Below, piece by piece: positions 7,311 to 15,556 of a stretch of 43,754 bases of DNA; position 1 is the first letter of the stretch, and every line of letters begins with the position of its first letter. The position numbers and the translations under genes were made by a program. Below the pieces are notes generated by a model that saw nothing but the letters and a program-made list of their open reading frames with translations, was not told the origin of the DNA and searched no databases. Origin of the DNA: Rhodococcus sp. (in: high G+C Gram-positive bacteria) (GTDB lineage Bacteria > Actinomycetota > Actinomycetes > Mycobacteriales > Mycobacteriaceae); NCBI RefSeq assembly GCF_023264675.1, contig NZ_JAHFVG010000047.1, positions 1 to 43,754 on the forward strand. The letters run 5' to 3'.

Positions 7311-8924
7311 ATGGCAAAGCAAATCCGATTCAACGAGGAAGCGCGTCGCGCCCTCGAGCGTGGCGTCGACAAGCTGGCCGACGCCGTCAAGGTGACGCTC
7401 GGGCCGCGTGGCAGGCACGTCGTGCTCGCGAAGGCATTCGGTGGCCCGACGGTCACCAACGACGGTGTCTCCATCGCGCGTGAGATCGATCTGGAAGACC
7501 CGTTCGAAAACCTCGGTGCGCAGCTCGTCAAGAGTGTCGCCACCAAGACCAACGATGTTGCCGGTGACGGCACCACGACGGCAACCGTGCTCGCGCAGGC
7601 ATTGGTTCGCGGCGGACTCAAGAACATCGCTGCGGGCGCGAACCCCATCGCGCTTGGCTCCGGAATCTCCAAGGCAGCCGACAAGGTCGCCGAGGCGCTT
7701 CTCGCCGCAGCAACCCCCGTCGAGGGCAAGGAAGCGATCGCACAGGTCGCCACCGTGTCCTCGCGTGACCCCGAGATCGGCGAGCTCGTCGGCGAAGCAC
7801 TGACCCGCGTCGGCGCCGACGGCGTCGTCACGGTCGAGGAGTCCTCGACTCTGAGCACCGAGCTGACGGTCACCGAGGGAGTTCAGTTCGACAAGGGCTA
7901 CCTGTCGCCGTACTTCGTCACCGATCTCGACGCGCAGCAGGCAGTGCTCGAGGATGCCTACATTCTTCTGCACCGCGACAAGATCACCTCGCTTCCCGAC
8001 TTCCTGCCTTTGCTGGAGAAGGTCGCCGAGAGTGGTAAGCCGCTGCTCATCATCGCCGAGGACACCGAGGGTGAAGTTCTGTCCACCCTCGTCGTGAACT
8101 CGATCCGCAAGACGATCAAGGCTGCAGCAGTGAAGGCGCCGTTCTTCGGTGACCGTCGCAAGGCGTTCCTCGACGACCTCGCCGTCGTGACCGGCGGACA
8201 GGTCATCACCGCGGACGTCGGCCTCAGCCTCAAGGAAGCCGGCCTGGAACTGCTCGGTCAGGCCCGTCGAGTCGTCGTCACCAAGGACGACACGACGATC
8301 GTCGACGGCGCGGGAACGCAGGAGGACATCGACGGTCGCGTCGGCCAGCTGCGTCGCGAGATCGAGAACACCGACTCCGAGTGGGATCGCGAGAAGCTCG
8401 AAGAGCGTCTTGCCAAGCTCTCCGGCGGCGTTGCGGTCATCAAGGTCGGCGCTGCTACCGAAACCGAGCTCAAGGAACGCAAGTTCCGTGTCGACGACGC
8501 GGTCAACGCTGCTAAGGCAGCGGTCGAAGAAGGCATCGTCCCCGGCGGCGGCTCGGCGCTGACGCAGGCTGCACTGTCACTGGCCGACAACCTCGGACTC
8601 ACCGGAGACGAGGCAACCGGCGTCGCCGTCGTACGCGAAGCGCTCAACGCACCGTTGTTCTGGATCGCTACCAACGCAGGCGTCGACGGTTCGGTCGTCG
8701 TCAGCAAGGTTGCCGCGTTGTCCAAGGGCCACGGCTTCAATGCTGCGACTCTCACCTACGGCGACCTGCTCGCCGACGGTGTGGTGGATCCGGTGAAGGT
8801 AACTCGCTCGGCAGTGGTCAACGCTGCCTCGGTCGCACGGATGATTCTGACGACCGAGAGCGCGGTCGTCGAGAAGCCGGTCGACTTCGAGGAGCCTGCA
8901 GGCGGACACGGACACAGCCACTGA
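7311..8924 (+). CDS. groEL1: Chaperonin GroEL1 (His-rich C-terminus)
   Basis: This is a 537-residue Hsp60 chaperonin. It has the ATP-binding GDGTTTATVLAQ block, the VVAGGG-equivalent VPGGGSAL motif near the C-terminal equatorial domain, and the usual apical domain. The C-terminus ends GGHGHSH rather than the GGM repeat. A His-rich tail is the mark of the groES-linked GroEL1 of Actinobacteria, which is usually not the essential housekeeping copy; a GroEL2 should exist elsewhere in the genome. In mycobacteria GroEL1 has been tied to mycolate synthesis and biofilm formation, but nothing in this sequence tests that role. The ATG at 7311 has a GAAGGAG ribosome site. Confidence 0.96.
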   Translation: MAKQIRFNEEARRALERGVDKLADAVKVTLGPRGRHVVLAKAFGGPTVTNDGVSIAREIDLEDPFENLGAQLVKSVATKTNDVAGDGTTTATVLAQALVRGGLKNIAAGANPIALGSGISKAADKVAEALLAAATPVEGKEAIAQVATVSSRDPEIGELVGEALTRVGADGVVTVEESSTLSTELTVTEGVQFDKGYLSPYFVTDLDAQQAVLEDAYILLHRDKITSLPDFLPLLEKVAESGKPLLIIAEDTEGEVLSTLVVNSIRKTIKAAAVKAPFFGDRRKAFLDDLAVVTGGQVITADVGLSLKEAGLELLGQARRVVVTKDDTTIVDGAGTQEDIDGRVGQLRREIENTDSEWDREKLEERLAKLSGGVAVIKVGAATETELKERKFRVDDAVNAAKAAVEEGIVPGGGSALTQAALSLADNLGLTGDEATGVAVVREALNAPLFWIATNAGVDGSVVVSKVAALSKGHGFNAATLTYGDLLADGVVDPVKVTRSAVVNAASVARMILTTESAVVEKPVDFEEPAGGHGHSH

Positions 8925-8951
8925 GCTGGTAGTTTGCACCGTTCGACAACG

Positions 8952-8992
8952 AAAAGCGGGACCCTTCCTCAATCGGAACGGGTCCCGCTTTT
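8952..8992. terminator. Bidirectional intrinsic terminator between groEL1 and whiB3
   Basis: A perfect 13 bp inverted repeat (AAAAGCGGGACCC / GGGTCCCGCTTTT) with a 15-base loop has A-runs and T-runs on its outer ends. It can therefore terminate transcription from both convergent genes. Confidence 0.92.
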
Positions 8993-9012
8993 CGTCTGTG
9001 CACTTCGAGTGA

Positions 9013-9306
9013 TCACACCGCGATTCGGCGACGATTGTGGCGAGCATGCATCTCGCGCTCGGTCTCGGACATGCCGCCCCAGATGCCGTAGGGCTCGGAC
9101 ACGCTGAGTGCGTGGGTGCGGCACTGGGCGAGCACCGGGCAGCTGCGGCACATTTCCTTGGCTCGCATCTCGCGCTGGGCACGAGCGCGACCGCGCTCAC
9201 CGTCGGGATGGAAGAACATCGACGAATCGACTCCACGGCACAGGCCGTGCATCTGCCAATCCCAGATATCGGCATTGGGCCCAGGGAGGTGGTTCGGCTG
9301 TGGCAT
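9013..9306 (-). CDS. whiB3: WhiB3-type iron-sulfur regulator
   Basis: This 97-residue Wbl protein carries the four Fe-S ligands Cys23, Cys53, Cys56 and Cys62 and the GIWGG turn (74-78). A basic C-terminal tail, RHNRRRIAV, would contact DNA. Wbl proteins bind a 4Fe-4S cluster, sense redox or NO, and act with the primary sigma factor. The gene neighbourhood (groEL1 on one side, the Rv3415c-like gene and sigD on the other) points to WhiB3, which controls lipid and redox metabolism in M. tuberculosis. An AGGAG ribosome site lies 6 bases before the ATG. The 266 bp upstream (9307-9572) is divergent promoter space with no structure I could assign. Confidence 0.9.
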   Translation of the reverse strand: MPQPNHLPGPNADIWDWQMHGLCRGVDSSMFFHPDGERGRARAQREMRAKEMCRSCPVLAQCRTHALSVSEPYGIWGGMSETEREMHARHNRRRIAV

Positions 9307-9572
9307 GGGAGCTCCTAGGGTGTGTGCTCGCCGCTGGCGATCCGGCGACGCGTCTTCACGGACGTTGTGGCAGTAGTGAACGGGTCTGCAAAGACGGGAA
9401 CGGAAATTTCGACTCGGCGGTGAGGGCGATCGTGTTGTTTGTTCTTCCTTCGAGGAACAGGCTCAACGGTATGTGGGTAGTCGAAATCGCGTCAATAGTT
9501 GTTCACGGTGGCAATTTGCATAGGCCGATCTCCAGAATTTAACTCGCGCGACATTTACTTCGGAACATTCTC

Positions 9573-10652
9573 GTGCGTGCTCTACGTGTTGAAAAAGCAT
9601 CGAACTCGCGGGACCATAGGGGCGTGCCGACATCCTCCTGGCAAGACGGATCTGCGTCGTCGGGGCCGTCGGCGAGTGAGGAGTTCGATGAGGCGGCCAC
9701 CTCCTCAGGCTTGAAGATCTCGGTATCATCGCTGGCCAGACGCTTGGGTGTGGCGTCGTCGACGCTGCGAACCTGGGAGCGGCGGTACGGCATCGGACCG
9801 AGCGAACACCGTGCGGGACGCCATCGTCGATACACGACGGTCGACGTCGCCCGCCTCGAATGCATGCAGCAGGCGTTGGTCGACGGTGCTACGCCGGCAG
9901 AGGCTGCGAGGTTCGCGATTAACCTGACGGCTACAAAATCGTCAGAAAGTGCTCACCCGGAGTACATCGAATCGAATGTTAATTCCATGAAACAAATCGC
10001 GAATTCTTGTGGAAATGGACTCGAAAGCCGGGAAATGGCGGCTGCATTGCTCGCAAAAGATGCATTCGCTCTGCAATGTCTGATCGTGGAGTCGATCGTC
10101 GATCATGGAGTGCCGCGAACATGGCGCTCGGTTCTGCGCCCGTTGATGGACTGGTCCGTCTCGTCCGGGGTGGACAATGTCTCCGAGGACAGTCGAATGG
10201 CCCCCGAGAACAGTCGAATGCTGACACACTGCATCACCTCGGCCATGGCTGTGACGATGATCGAGTCACCTGCCCCGAACAACATGACCCGCGTTGTACT
10301 CACGACGGTTACCGGTGGGAGCTTCGATCTGGAGGTTCGTGCGCTCGGGGCTGCGCTGGCACGTGAGTCGGTCGACGTCGCGATGGTGCCGGGACCGGAC
10401 ACCATCGGCCCGCATGCCGCGAGTATCGCTGCGCTCGATGCCGGCGTCGTCGTGGTGTGGTCGACGGACCCGAACGACGCCGTCGTACCGTTGCTACGTG
10501 CAATTCGCAGGCGTCGGCCTGCGCTGCAGATCTTTGTCGCCGGCAGAACATCGACAGCGGAGACTCTCCCGCGGACCGTTGAATTGCTGGGAGGGATGGA
10601 GTCGGCAGTCGAGGCAGTCGTGGGGGCAGTGACATCAGAAGCGGGGACATGA
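9573..10652 (+). CDS. MerR-type regulator with degenerate B12-binding-like domain
   Basis: The N-terminal third holds a MerR-like winged HTH (about 48-100, SVSSLARRLGVASSTLRTWERRYGI then the RRYTTVDVARL wing). A helical region (about 145-235) and a Rossmann-like domain (about 238-350) follow, in the layout of CarH/LitR photoreceptors. The cobalamin ligand motif of that family (E-x-H) is not present: the matching place reads GGSFDLEV (248-255). The W-x9-EH pair of the helical bundle is also not intact. If it binds a ligand, that ligand is probably not coenzyme B12 held by His. GTG at 9573 gives 359 residues. GTG at 9624 is an equally plausible start because the first 45 residues are low-complexity. 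The stop overlaps the next ATG (ATGA), so the two genes are coupled. Confidence 0.75.
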   Translation: MRALRVEKASNSRDHRGVPTSSWQDGSASSGPSASEEFDEAATSSGLKISVSSLARRLGVASSTLRTWERRYGIGPSEHRAGRHRRYTTVDVARLECMQQALVDGATPAEAARFAINLTATKSSESAHPEYIESNVNSMKQIANSCGNGLESREMAAALLAKDAFALQCLIVESIVDHGVPRTWRSVLRPLMDWSVSSGVDNVSEDSRMAPENSRMLTHCITSAMAVTMIESPAPNNMTRVVLTTVTGGSFDLEVRALGAALARESVDVAMVPGPDTIGPHAASIAALDAGVVVVWSTDPNDAVVPLLRAIRRRRPALQIFVAGRTSTAETLPRTVELLGGMESAVEAVVGAVTSEAGT

Positions 10653-11497
10653 GAAGCGGGGACGCGAGGGTGCAGGCGAGTGACCTGGGTTCGATTGCGT
10701 TCGGATCGGCTCCTGGGCAGTGGCCCGTTCCACCGGCAGCATCGAATGGTCGGTGCCGCTCCGAGACTCATTGGCTTCGAGCGGTCGCGTTGGGTGGACA
10801 AGGGCATTACAGCCTGGCGCGCGCCGAGTTGGATGTCGCGGAGCGCGGGGGAGCGGTGACCCGCGAGCGGCGATCGCTGATGGCATCGACCACTGCGTCG
10901 TGGTTGCGGCAGATGGGCGAACATCGCCGCGCAGCCGGATTCGACGGTGCTGCCATCGCTCTGGTCGGAACGGGCGTCACCGGTGAATCCGCACTCGTGG
11001 CGGAGGCCAGGTGTGATGCCCTCACCGGACTCGGCGCCGATGCTCTCGGGATAGGAAGTTTCGGTGCTGCCGCGGCGGCGTTGAATCGATGCGAGGCGCT
11101 GCTGGGCGAGGATCCACACACATCGCGCCTGTGGCGCCAGCGATTGAGGTTGCAGTGGGTTCGGGCCGAGCTGGCCATGTTCACCGGGGACGGTGCGACG
11201 GCGTTGCGACACGCCTTGGCTGCCCGCGAACTCGCCACCGATACCGTTTCGTTACGACACATAACGAAGACCGAGCTGATCGTGGCGGCGGCCCTCAGTT
11301 CCGTCGGCCGTGTCGACGAGAGCAGAGACGACGCATACCGCGTGCTCGACGCCTGTTCGGAGCACGGGTTGATACCGCTGAAGTGGGCTGCGGCGATGCT
11401 GCTGAACGGTCTCGGTGAGGTCACGACCGCGGGACCGATCGTCGACGAGTGCGCTGCGCTGTTGAGCAGACGCGGCGGCTTTCTCGCTTCTGTGTGA
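10649..11497 (+). CDS. Rv3415c-like hypothetical, TPR-like helices
   Basis: This 282-residue soluble protein of unknown function is rich in Ala/Leu helices in pairs (for example HWLRAVALGGQGHYSLARAELDVAE and LRWVRAELAM-type repeats), which suggests a tetratricopeptide-like superhelix for protein binding. No enzyme motif, signal peptide or membrane helix is visible. Position between the whiB3 side and sigD matches Rv3415c of M. tuberculosis, which is also an uncharacterised protein of similar length. The orthology is inferred from place and size. The ATG overlaps the stop of the MerR-like gene, suggesting co-expression. A 12-base sequence (AGAAGCGGGGAC) is duplicated just before and just after the start codon. 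Confidence 0.72.
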   Translation: MRSGDARVQASDLGSIAFGSAPGQWPVPPAASNGRCRSETHWLRAVALGGQGHYSLARAELDVAERGGAVTRERRSLMASTTASWLRQMGEHRRAAGFDGAAIALVGTGVTGESALVAEARCDALTGLGADALGIGSFGAAAAALNRCEALLGEDPHTSRLWRQRLRLQWVRAELAMFTGDGATALRHALAARELATDTVSLRHITKTELIVAAALSSVGRVDESRDDAYRVLDACSEHGLIPLKWAAAMLLNGLGEVTTAGPIVDECAALLSRRGGFLASV

Positions 11498-11552
11498 GAC
11501 GACGGACCGAGTGGTTCGATTCCGCGGGGGGAAGGTCGCTATCCTTACTAGG

Positions 11553-11569
11553 TTCCACCTGTGGTGGAA
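11553..11569. promoter_or_regulatory. Small palindrome upstream of sigD
   Basis: TTCCACC-TGT-GGTGGAA is a perfect 7-3-7 inverted repeat 51 bp before the sigD ATG. It could be an operator or a leader hairpin. There is no T-run, so a terminator for the preceding gene is unlikely. Confidence 0.35.
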
Positions 11570-11619
11570 GCGCTTTCTTCAACGGGCGGCGTCACTGTAA
11601 CGCGGGGAATCCTTGAGCG

Positions 11620-12198
11620 ATGAACAACACGGGTGAGGAGTTGGACTCCTTTGTCGCTGCCGCAGCGCAGGGCGAACGAGCCGCGCTCTCCCGCGTACTG
11701 GAAATCATCCGTCCACTCGTCGTGCGGTACTGCCGCGCCCGAGTCGGGTCTGCCGAGCGTGGTCAGCTCTCGGCCGACGACGTAGCGCAGGAGGTCTGCT
11801 TGGCAGTCATGACAGCCCTCCCTCGTTATCAGGATCAGGGCAGACCGTTCATGGCATTCGTGTACGGCATCGCGGCGCACAAGGTCGCCGATGCTCATCG
11901 AAGCGCCTCGCGTAACAAATCGGACCCAGCCGCCGAAGTACCAGATGTCGTGTCCACAGAACACGGTCCGGAGCAGCGCGCTCTGGAATCCGAGTCGAGT
12001 AGACAGATGACCGCTTTGCTGGACACCCTCCCCGCCAAGCACCGAGAGATATTGGTGCTTCGTCTGATAGTCGGATTGTCGGCGGAGGAAACAGCAGCAG
12101 CGGTCGGTAGTACAGCTGGTGCAATCCGCGTGGCTCAACATCGAGCCATCGCGAAGTTGAAGAACGAAGTTGTGAAAGCGGGTGAAATGTATGGCTAG
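11620..12198 (+). CDS. sigD: ECF-family sigma factor SigD
   Basis: This is a 192-residue ECF sigma factor. Region 2 (about 25-95) includes the ADDVAQEVCLAVM helix that binds the beta' clamp and the PFMAFVYGIAAHKVADAHR -10 recognition helix. Region 4 (about 130-185) includes the LPAKHREILVLRLIVGLS and GSTAGAIRVAQHRA helix-turn-helix for the -35 element. Identity as SigD rests on the gene order with whiB3, the Rv3415c-like gene and rsdA. The next gene overlaps it by 8 bp, as is usual for sigma/anti-sigma pairs. Confidence 0.93.
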   Translation: MNNTGEELDSFVAAAAQGERAALSRVLEIIRPLVVRYCRARVGSAERGQLSADDVAQEVCLAVMTALPRYQDQGRPFMAFVYGIAAHKVADAHRSASRNKSDPAAEVPDVVSTEHGPEQRALESESSRQMTALLDTLPAKHREILVLRLIVGLSAEETAAAVGSTAGAIRVAQHRAIAKLKNEVVKAGEMYG

Positions 12199-13195
12199 GA
12201 ACAACGGCCGTGATGGCATTCCCCGTATCGGTCGACCCGAAGGGTCGGCTTCGACGCCTGCATCCGGCGACTCTTACGGTGATCTTTCGGCTGACTCCGG
12301 TCCCGTCGACATCGCGGCAGTACGTCGCGACGACGAATTCATCGAGGCCATCCGTGGTGACGGCCCGATCGCGACCGACAACGCCGACGACTACCAACTC
12401 GCGCTGCTGCTTGCCGGCTGGCGATCCGAGATCGTCACCCCTGCATTGCCGCTCGGCCCTGATCTCGACGAGGTCGTAGCCGCCGTCGATTCCGAGATCG
12501 CAGCGACCGGTCTTCGTCGCCGAACCTCGGCTCGTTCACGCGGATTCCTGCGGCCCGTCGCGGGTGCCGCTGCTGCCATTGCGCTCGTCATCGGTGGTCT
12601 TGTCGTGTTCTCCTACAACTCGGCTCCCGGTGATCCACTGTGGAGTGTGAAGTCGGTCGTTTTCTCGCAACAAGCGGATTCGACTGTGGCGCAGATCGAT
12701 ACCACCTCCAAGCTTCAGCAGGCAGAAGAGATGATCGCCTCCGGTGACGTCAGTGGTGCTCAGGCATTGCTCGCCGGCGCTGCCGAGACCACCGGTGGCA
12801 TCACCGACCAGGCTCAGAAGACAGACCTGGAGATCTGGTTGCAGCGTCTGCTCGAGCAGATTCAGGCGATCGTGCCGACTCTGCCCGTGCAGTTGCCGTC
12901 GCTCGAAGGAATGATTCCGACTGCACCGGATCCAGGCCTCGAGCAACTGCCGGTAGCGCCTCCGGTGACGTCGGTACCGACTGTGCCCCCGGTCGATCCG
13001 ACGACGGATGTCGTCGTGCCCCCGCTGACGTCGGCACCTGTCACGTCCGATCCGGCAGCCCCCGAGGTGTCGCAGACGGTGAACCCTTCGCCGTCGGTGG
13101 TGCTGCAGCCGAGTGAGACAACAGCGACTGCCAGTGGGTCCATCGGTGACGGAAGTCCCGAGTCGAGTGTGAACACGCTCGAGAACGGCGGCTGA
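12191..13195 (+). CDS. rsdA: Anti-sigma-D factor RsdA
   Basis: This 334-residue single-pass membrane protein should hold SigD inactive. The cytoplasmic part (1-120) carries an acidic sigma-binding segment around DDEFIEAIRGD (47-57) and WRSEI. One membrane helix spans about 121-143. The outer part has a short helical region and then a Pro/Val/Thr/Ser-rich tail to the end. ATG at 12191 is preferred (GGGTGA ribosome site) over the in-frame GTG at 12182. In M. tuberculosis RsdA is destroyed by regulated proteolysis to free SigD; the same is expected here but not shown. No zinc-binding HxxxCxxC motif is present, in line with this family. Confidence 0.88.
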   Translation: MARNNGRDGIPRIGRPEGSASTPASGDSYGDLSADSGPVDIAAVRRDDEFIEAIRGDGPIATDNADDYQLALLLAGWRSEIVTPALPLGPDLDEVVAAVDSEIAATGLRRRTSARSRGFLRPVAGAAAAIALVIGGLVVFSYNSAPGDPLWSVKSVVFSQQADSTVAQIDTTSKLQQAEEMIASGDVSGAQALLAGAAETTGGITDQAQKTDLEIWLQRLLEQIQAIVPTLPVQLPSLEGMIPTAPDPGLEQLPVAPPVTSVPTVPPVDPTTDVVVPPLTSAPVTSDPAAPEVSQTVNPSPSVVLQPSETTATASGSIGDGSPESSVNTLENGG

Positions 13196-13220
13196 GCTCC
13201 ACGGAGCGTTCAATGCTTCA

Positions 13221-13263
13221 CAGAAAGATGCCCTCCACGCGGTGCGTGGAGGGCATCTTTCTG
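13221..13263. terminator. Bidirectional terminator between rsdA and the DUF5319 gene
   Basis: A perfect 20 bp inverted repeat (left arm 13221-13240, right arm 13244-13263) has a 3-base loop and AAA/TTT at the outer ends. It separates convergent transcripts. Confidence 0.93.
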
Positions 13264-13288
13264 TAGTTCTAGCGGAATGCCAGCGGAC

Positions 13289-13693
13289 TCAGCTTTCGAA
13301 CCCGTCACCGTGTAGAGCGTCGTTCATGGACGCGTCCGCGTAGCCACGGCAGTAGTCCCAGGTGACGTATGCGTCGGGAACCGGGTCGTATGCGGGCTCG
13401 TGGGGACGCACGGTTCCGTCGACAAGGAGTTGCAGCAGGTTCGCCCGCAGCATGTCCCAATCGTGGTAGTGGTCCTGCTGGCAGTCCTCGCAGCACACCA
13501 CGAGGCCGCGGATACCGCGGTGGCCCAGCAGAGCTTCGTAGACGGCAAGGTCTGCCAGATCCTCCTCGACGGCAAGCCGTTCCTGGGGGTCGAGCGGCTG
13601 GCCGGGCTCGATCGCGTCGAGAGCGGCCGAAGGGTCGGCGGGGTCACCGGCGAATGGGTCCGGCGGTAAACCTGGAGGCAGTTGATCGCGCAC
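13289..13693 (-). CDS. DUF5319 family protein (Rv3412-like)
   Basis: This 134-residue cytosolic protein of unknown function is conserved throughout Mycobacteriales at this place beside guaB2. Sequence marks are RDQLPPGLPPDPFAGDP at the start, a Cys/His cluster VVCCEDCQQDHYHDWDM, and WDYCRGYADAS near the end. The CCxxC and HxH pattern suggests metal binding. The frame is open to 13870, but the GTG at 13693 matches the known conserved N-terminus of the family. A GGAGG lies unusually close to it (one or two bases). It is divergent from guaB2, with 275 bp of promoter space between them. Confidence 0.88.
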   Translation of the reverse strand: MRDQLPPGLPPDPFAGDPADPSAALDAIEPGQPLDPQERLAVEEDLADLAVYEALLGHRGIRGLVVCCEDCQQDHYHDWDMLRANLLQLLVDGTVRPHEPAYDPVPDAYVTWDYCRGYADASMNDALHGDGFES

Positions 13694-13968
13694 GCCTCCA
13701 CGGTACGCAGGACTGGTGGGTCTGCGCCAGCCGTTCGTCGCGCGACACACCGACATATCTGTCCTTTTCGTTCGGTTCGCCCCGGTTTGCGGACCGTGGA
13801 CAGTGCGCGTACACACCGGCTGACCGGAGCCGATACCATGGAACCAGGCGCCGCGGCCGAGCGCGCGCACGCGTCATGTACTCCATCCGTTCTCTACCAC
13901 GCCCCTCGTCGGCGCATCGTCCGTGCATCGACGAGTGGCACCCAGGCTCTAGGGAGGGCCAGATCCGC

Positions 13969-15492
13969 ATGAGTAGTTCCGGAGCCCATGTTCGTACCGG
14001 TGGCGACGATCCCAACAAGGTCGCGATGCTCGGTCTCACCTTCGACGACGTCCTGTTGCTGCCCGCTGCATCGGATCTGATTCCGAGCGCAGTCGACACC
14101 TCCAGCCAGATCACACGTGAGATCCGGTTGCGGGTACCTCTCGTCAGCTCCGCGATGGACACCGTCACCGAGGCGCGGATGGCTATCGCCATGGCACGCG
14201 CCGGTGGCATGGGCGTCCTGCACCGCAACCTGTCGCTGCAGGATCAGGCATCGCAGGTCGAAACGGTCAAACGCTCCGAGGCAGGCATGGTGACCGATCC
14301 GGTCACCTGCAAGCCCACCGATTCGCTCGCCGAGGTCGACGCGATGTGTGCGCGATTCCGCATCTCGGGTCTTCCCGTCACGGACGAGACGGGCGCGCTG
14401 GTCGGCATCATCACCAACCGCGACATGCGCTTCGAGGTCGATCAGAACCGTCGCGTGGCCGATGTCATGACGAAGGCACCGCTCATCACCGCGCGCGAAG
14501 GCGTTACCGCCGAGGCTGCTCTCGGACTCCTGCGTCGCCACAAGATCGAGAAGCTCCCCATCGTCGACGGACAGGGTGCGCTCACCGGGTTGATCACCGT
14601 CAAGGACTTCGTCAAGACCGAACAGCACCCGTACGCCACCAAGGACCGCGACGGCCGTCTGCTGGTCGGTGCCGCTGTCGGCGTCGGTCAGGATGCCTGG
14701 TCGCGTTCGATGGCGCTCTCCGATGCAGGTGTCGACGTGCTCATCGTGGACACCGCTCACGGTCACAATTCTCAGGTCCTCGAAATGGTCAGCAAGCTCA
14801 AAGCCGAAGTGGGCGAACGAGTTCAGATCGTGGGCGGTAATATCGCCACTCGTGCAGGCGCACTCGCGCTCGTCGAAGCAGGCGCGGACGCGGTCAAGGT
14901 CGGCGTCGGACCCGGTTCCATCTGCACCACCCGTGTCGTCGCCGGCGTCGGTGCACCGCAGATCACCGCGATCCTCGAAGCGGTCGCAGCCTGCAAGCCT
15001 CACGGAGTTCCGGTCATCGCCGACGGCGGCCTTCAGTTCTCCGGTGACATCGCCAAGGCGCTGGCGGCAGGCGCCTCCACCGCGATGCTCGGGTCGTTGC
15101 TCGCGGGCACGGCCGAGTCGCCCGGTGAGTTGATTCTGGTCGGTGGCAAGCAGTTCAAGAGCTACCGCGGAATGGGATCGCTCGGTGCGATGCAGGGACG
15201 GGGCAGCGCGAAGTCCTTCTCGAAGGATCGCTATTTCCAGGACGACGTTCTCGCCGAGGACAAGCTCGTTCCCGAGGGCATCGAAGGGCGGGTTCCGTAT
15301 CGCGGTCCGCTCTCGCAGGTCATCCACCAGCTGACGGGTGGTCTTCGGGCGGCGATGGGCTACACCGGGTCCAACTCGATCGAGGACTTGCAGAACGCGC
15401 AGTTCGTGCAGATCACCGCGGCGGGGCTCAAGGAAAGCCATCCGCACGACATCACGATGACCGCGGAAGCGCCGAACTACAGCACGCGCTGA
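13969..15492 (+). CDS. guaB2: IMP dehydrogenase GuaB2
   Basis: GuaB2 oxidises IMP to XMP with NAD+, the committed step of GTP synthesis. It is a 507-residue TIM-barrel enzyme with two CBS domains inserted at about 106-155 and 166-217. The catalytic loop GPGSICTTR has Cys319 as nucleophile, and the KSYRGMGSLGAM phosphate-binding and flap regions are intact. ATG at 13969 is preceded by AGGGAGGG. The open frame reaches back to 13369, but that part has no family similarity. It is followed after 64 bp by guaB3, and guaA lies downstream. Confidence 0.97.
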   Translation: MSSSGAHVRTGGDDPNKVAMLGLTFDDVLLLPAASDLIPSAVDTSSQITREIRLRVPLVSSAMDTVTEARMAIAMARAGGMGVLHRNLSLQDQASQVETVKRSEAGMVTDPVTCKPTDSLAEVDAMCARFRISGLPVTDETGALVGIITNRDMRFEVDQNRRVADVMTKAPLITAREGVTAEAALGLLRRHKIEKLPIVDGQGALTGLITVKDFVKTEQHPYATKDRDGRLLVGAAVGVGQDAWSRSMALSDAGVDVLIVDTAHGHNSQVLEMVSKLKAEVGERVQIVGGNIATRAGALALVEAGADAVKVGVGPGSICTTRVVAGVGAPQITAILEAVAACKPHGVPVIADGGLQFSGDIAKALAAGASTAMLGSLLAGTAESPGELILVGGKQFKSYRGMGSLGAMQGRGSAKSFSKDRYFQDDVLAEDKLVPEGIEGRVPYRGPLSQVIHQLTGGLRAAMGYTGSNSIEDLQNAQFVQITAAGLKESHPHDITMTAEAPNYSTR

Positions 15493-15556
15493 CCGACAAT
15501 CGCTCGGAACCACGTCGTACGTAATTCAGAAGAACATCTAAGGGAAAGGGGCGCGC

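Noticed and set aside
6780..7973. 397-codon antisense frame over groES/groEL1
   Set aside because: Would cover the CIRCE region and two certain genes; no motif.
13894..15513. 539-codon antisense frame over guaB2
   Set aside because: Shadow of guaB2; no ribosome site and no family feature.
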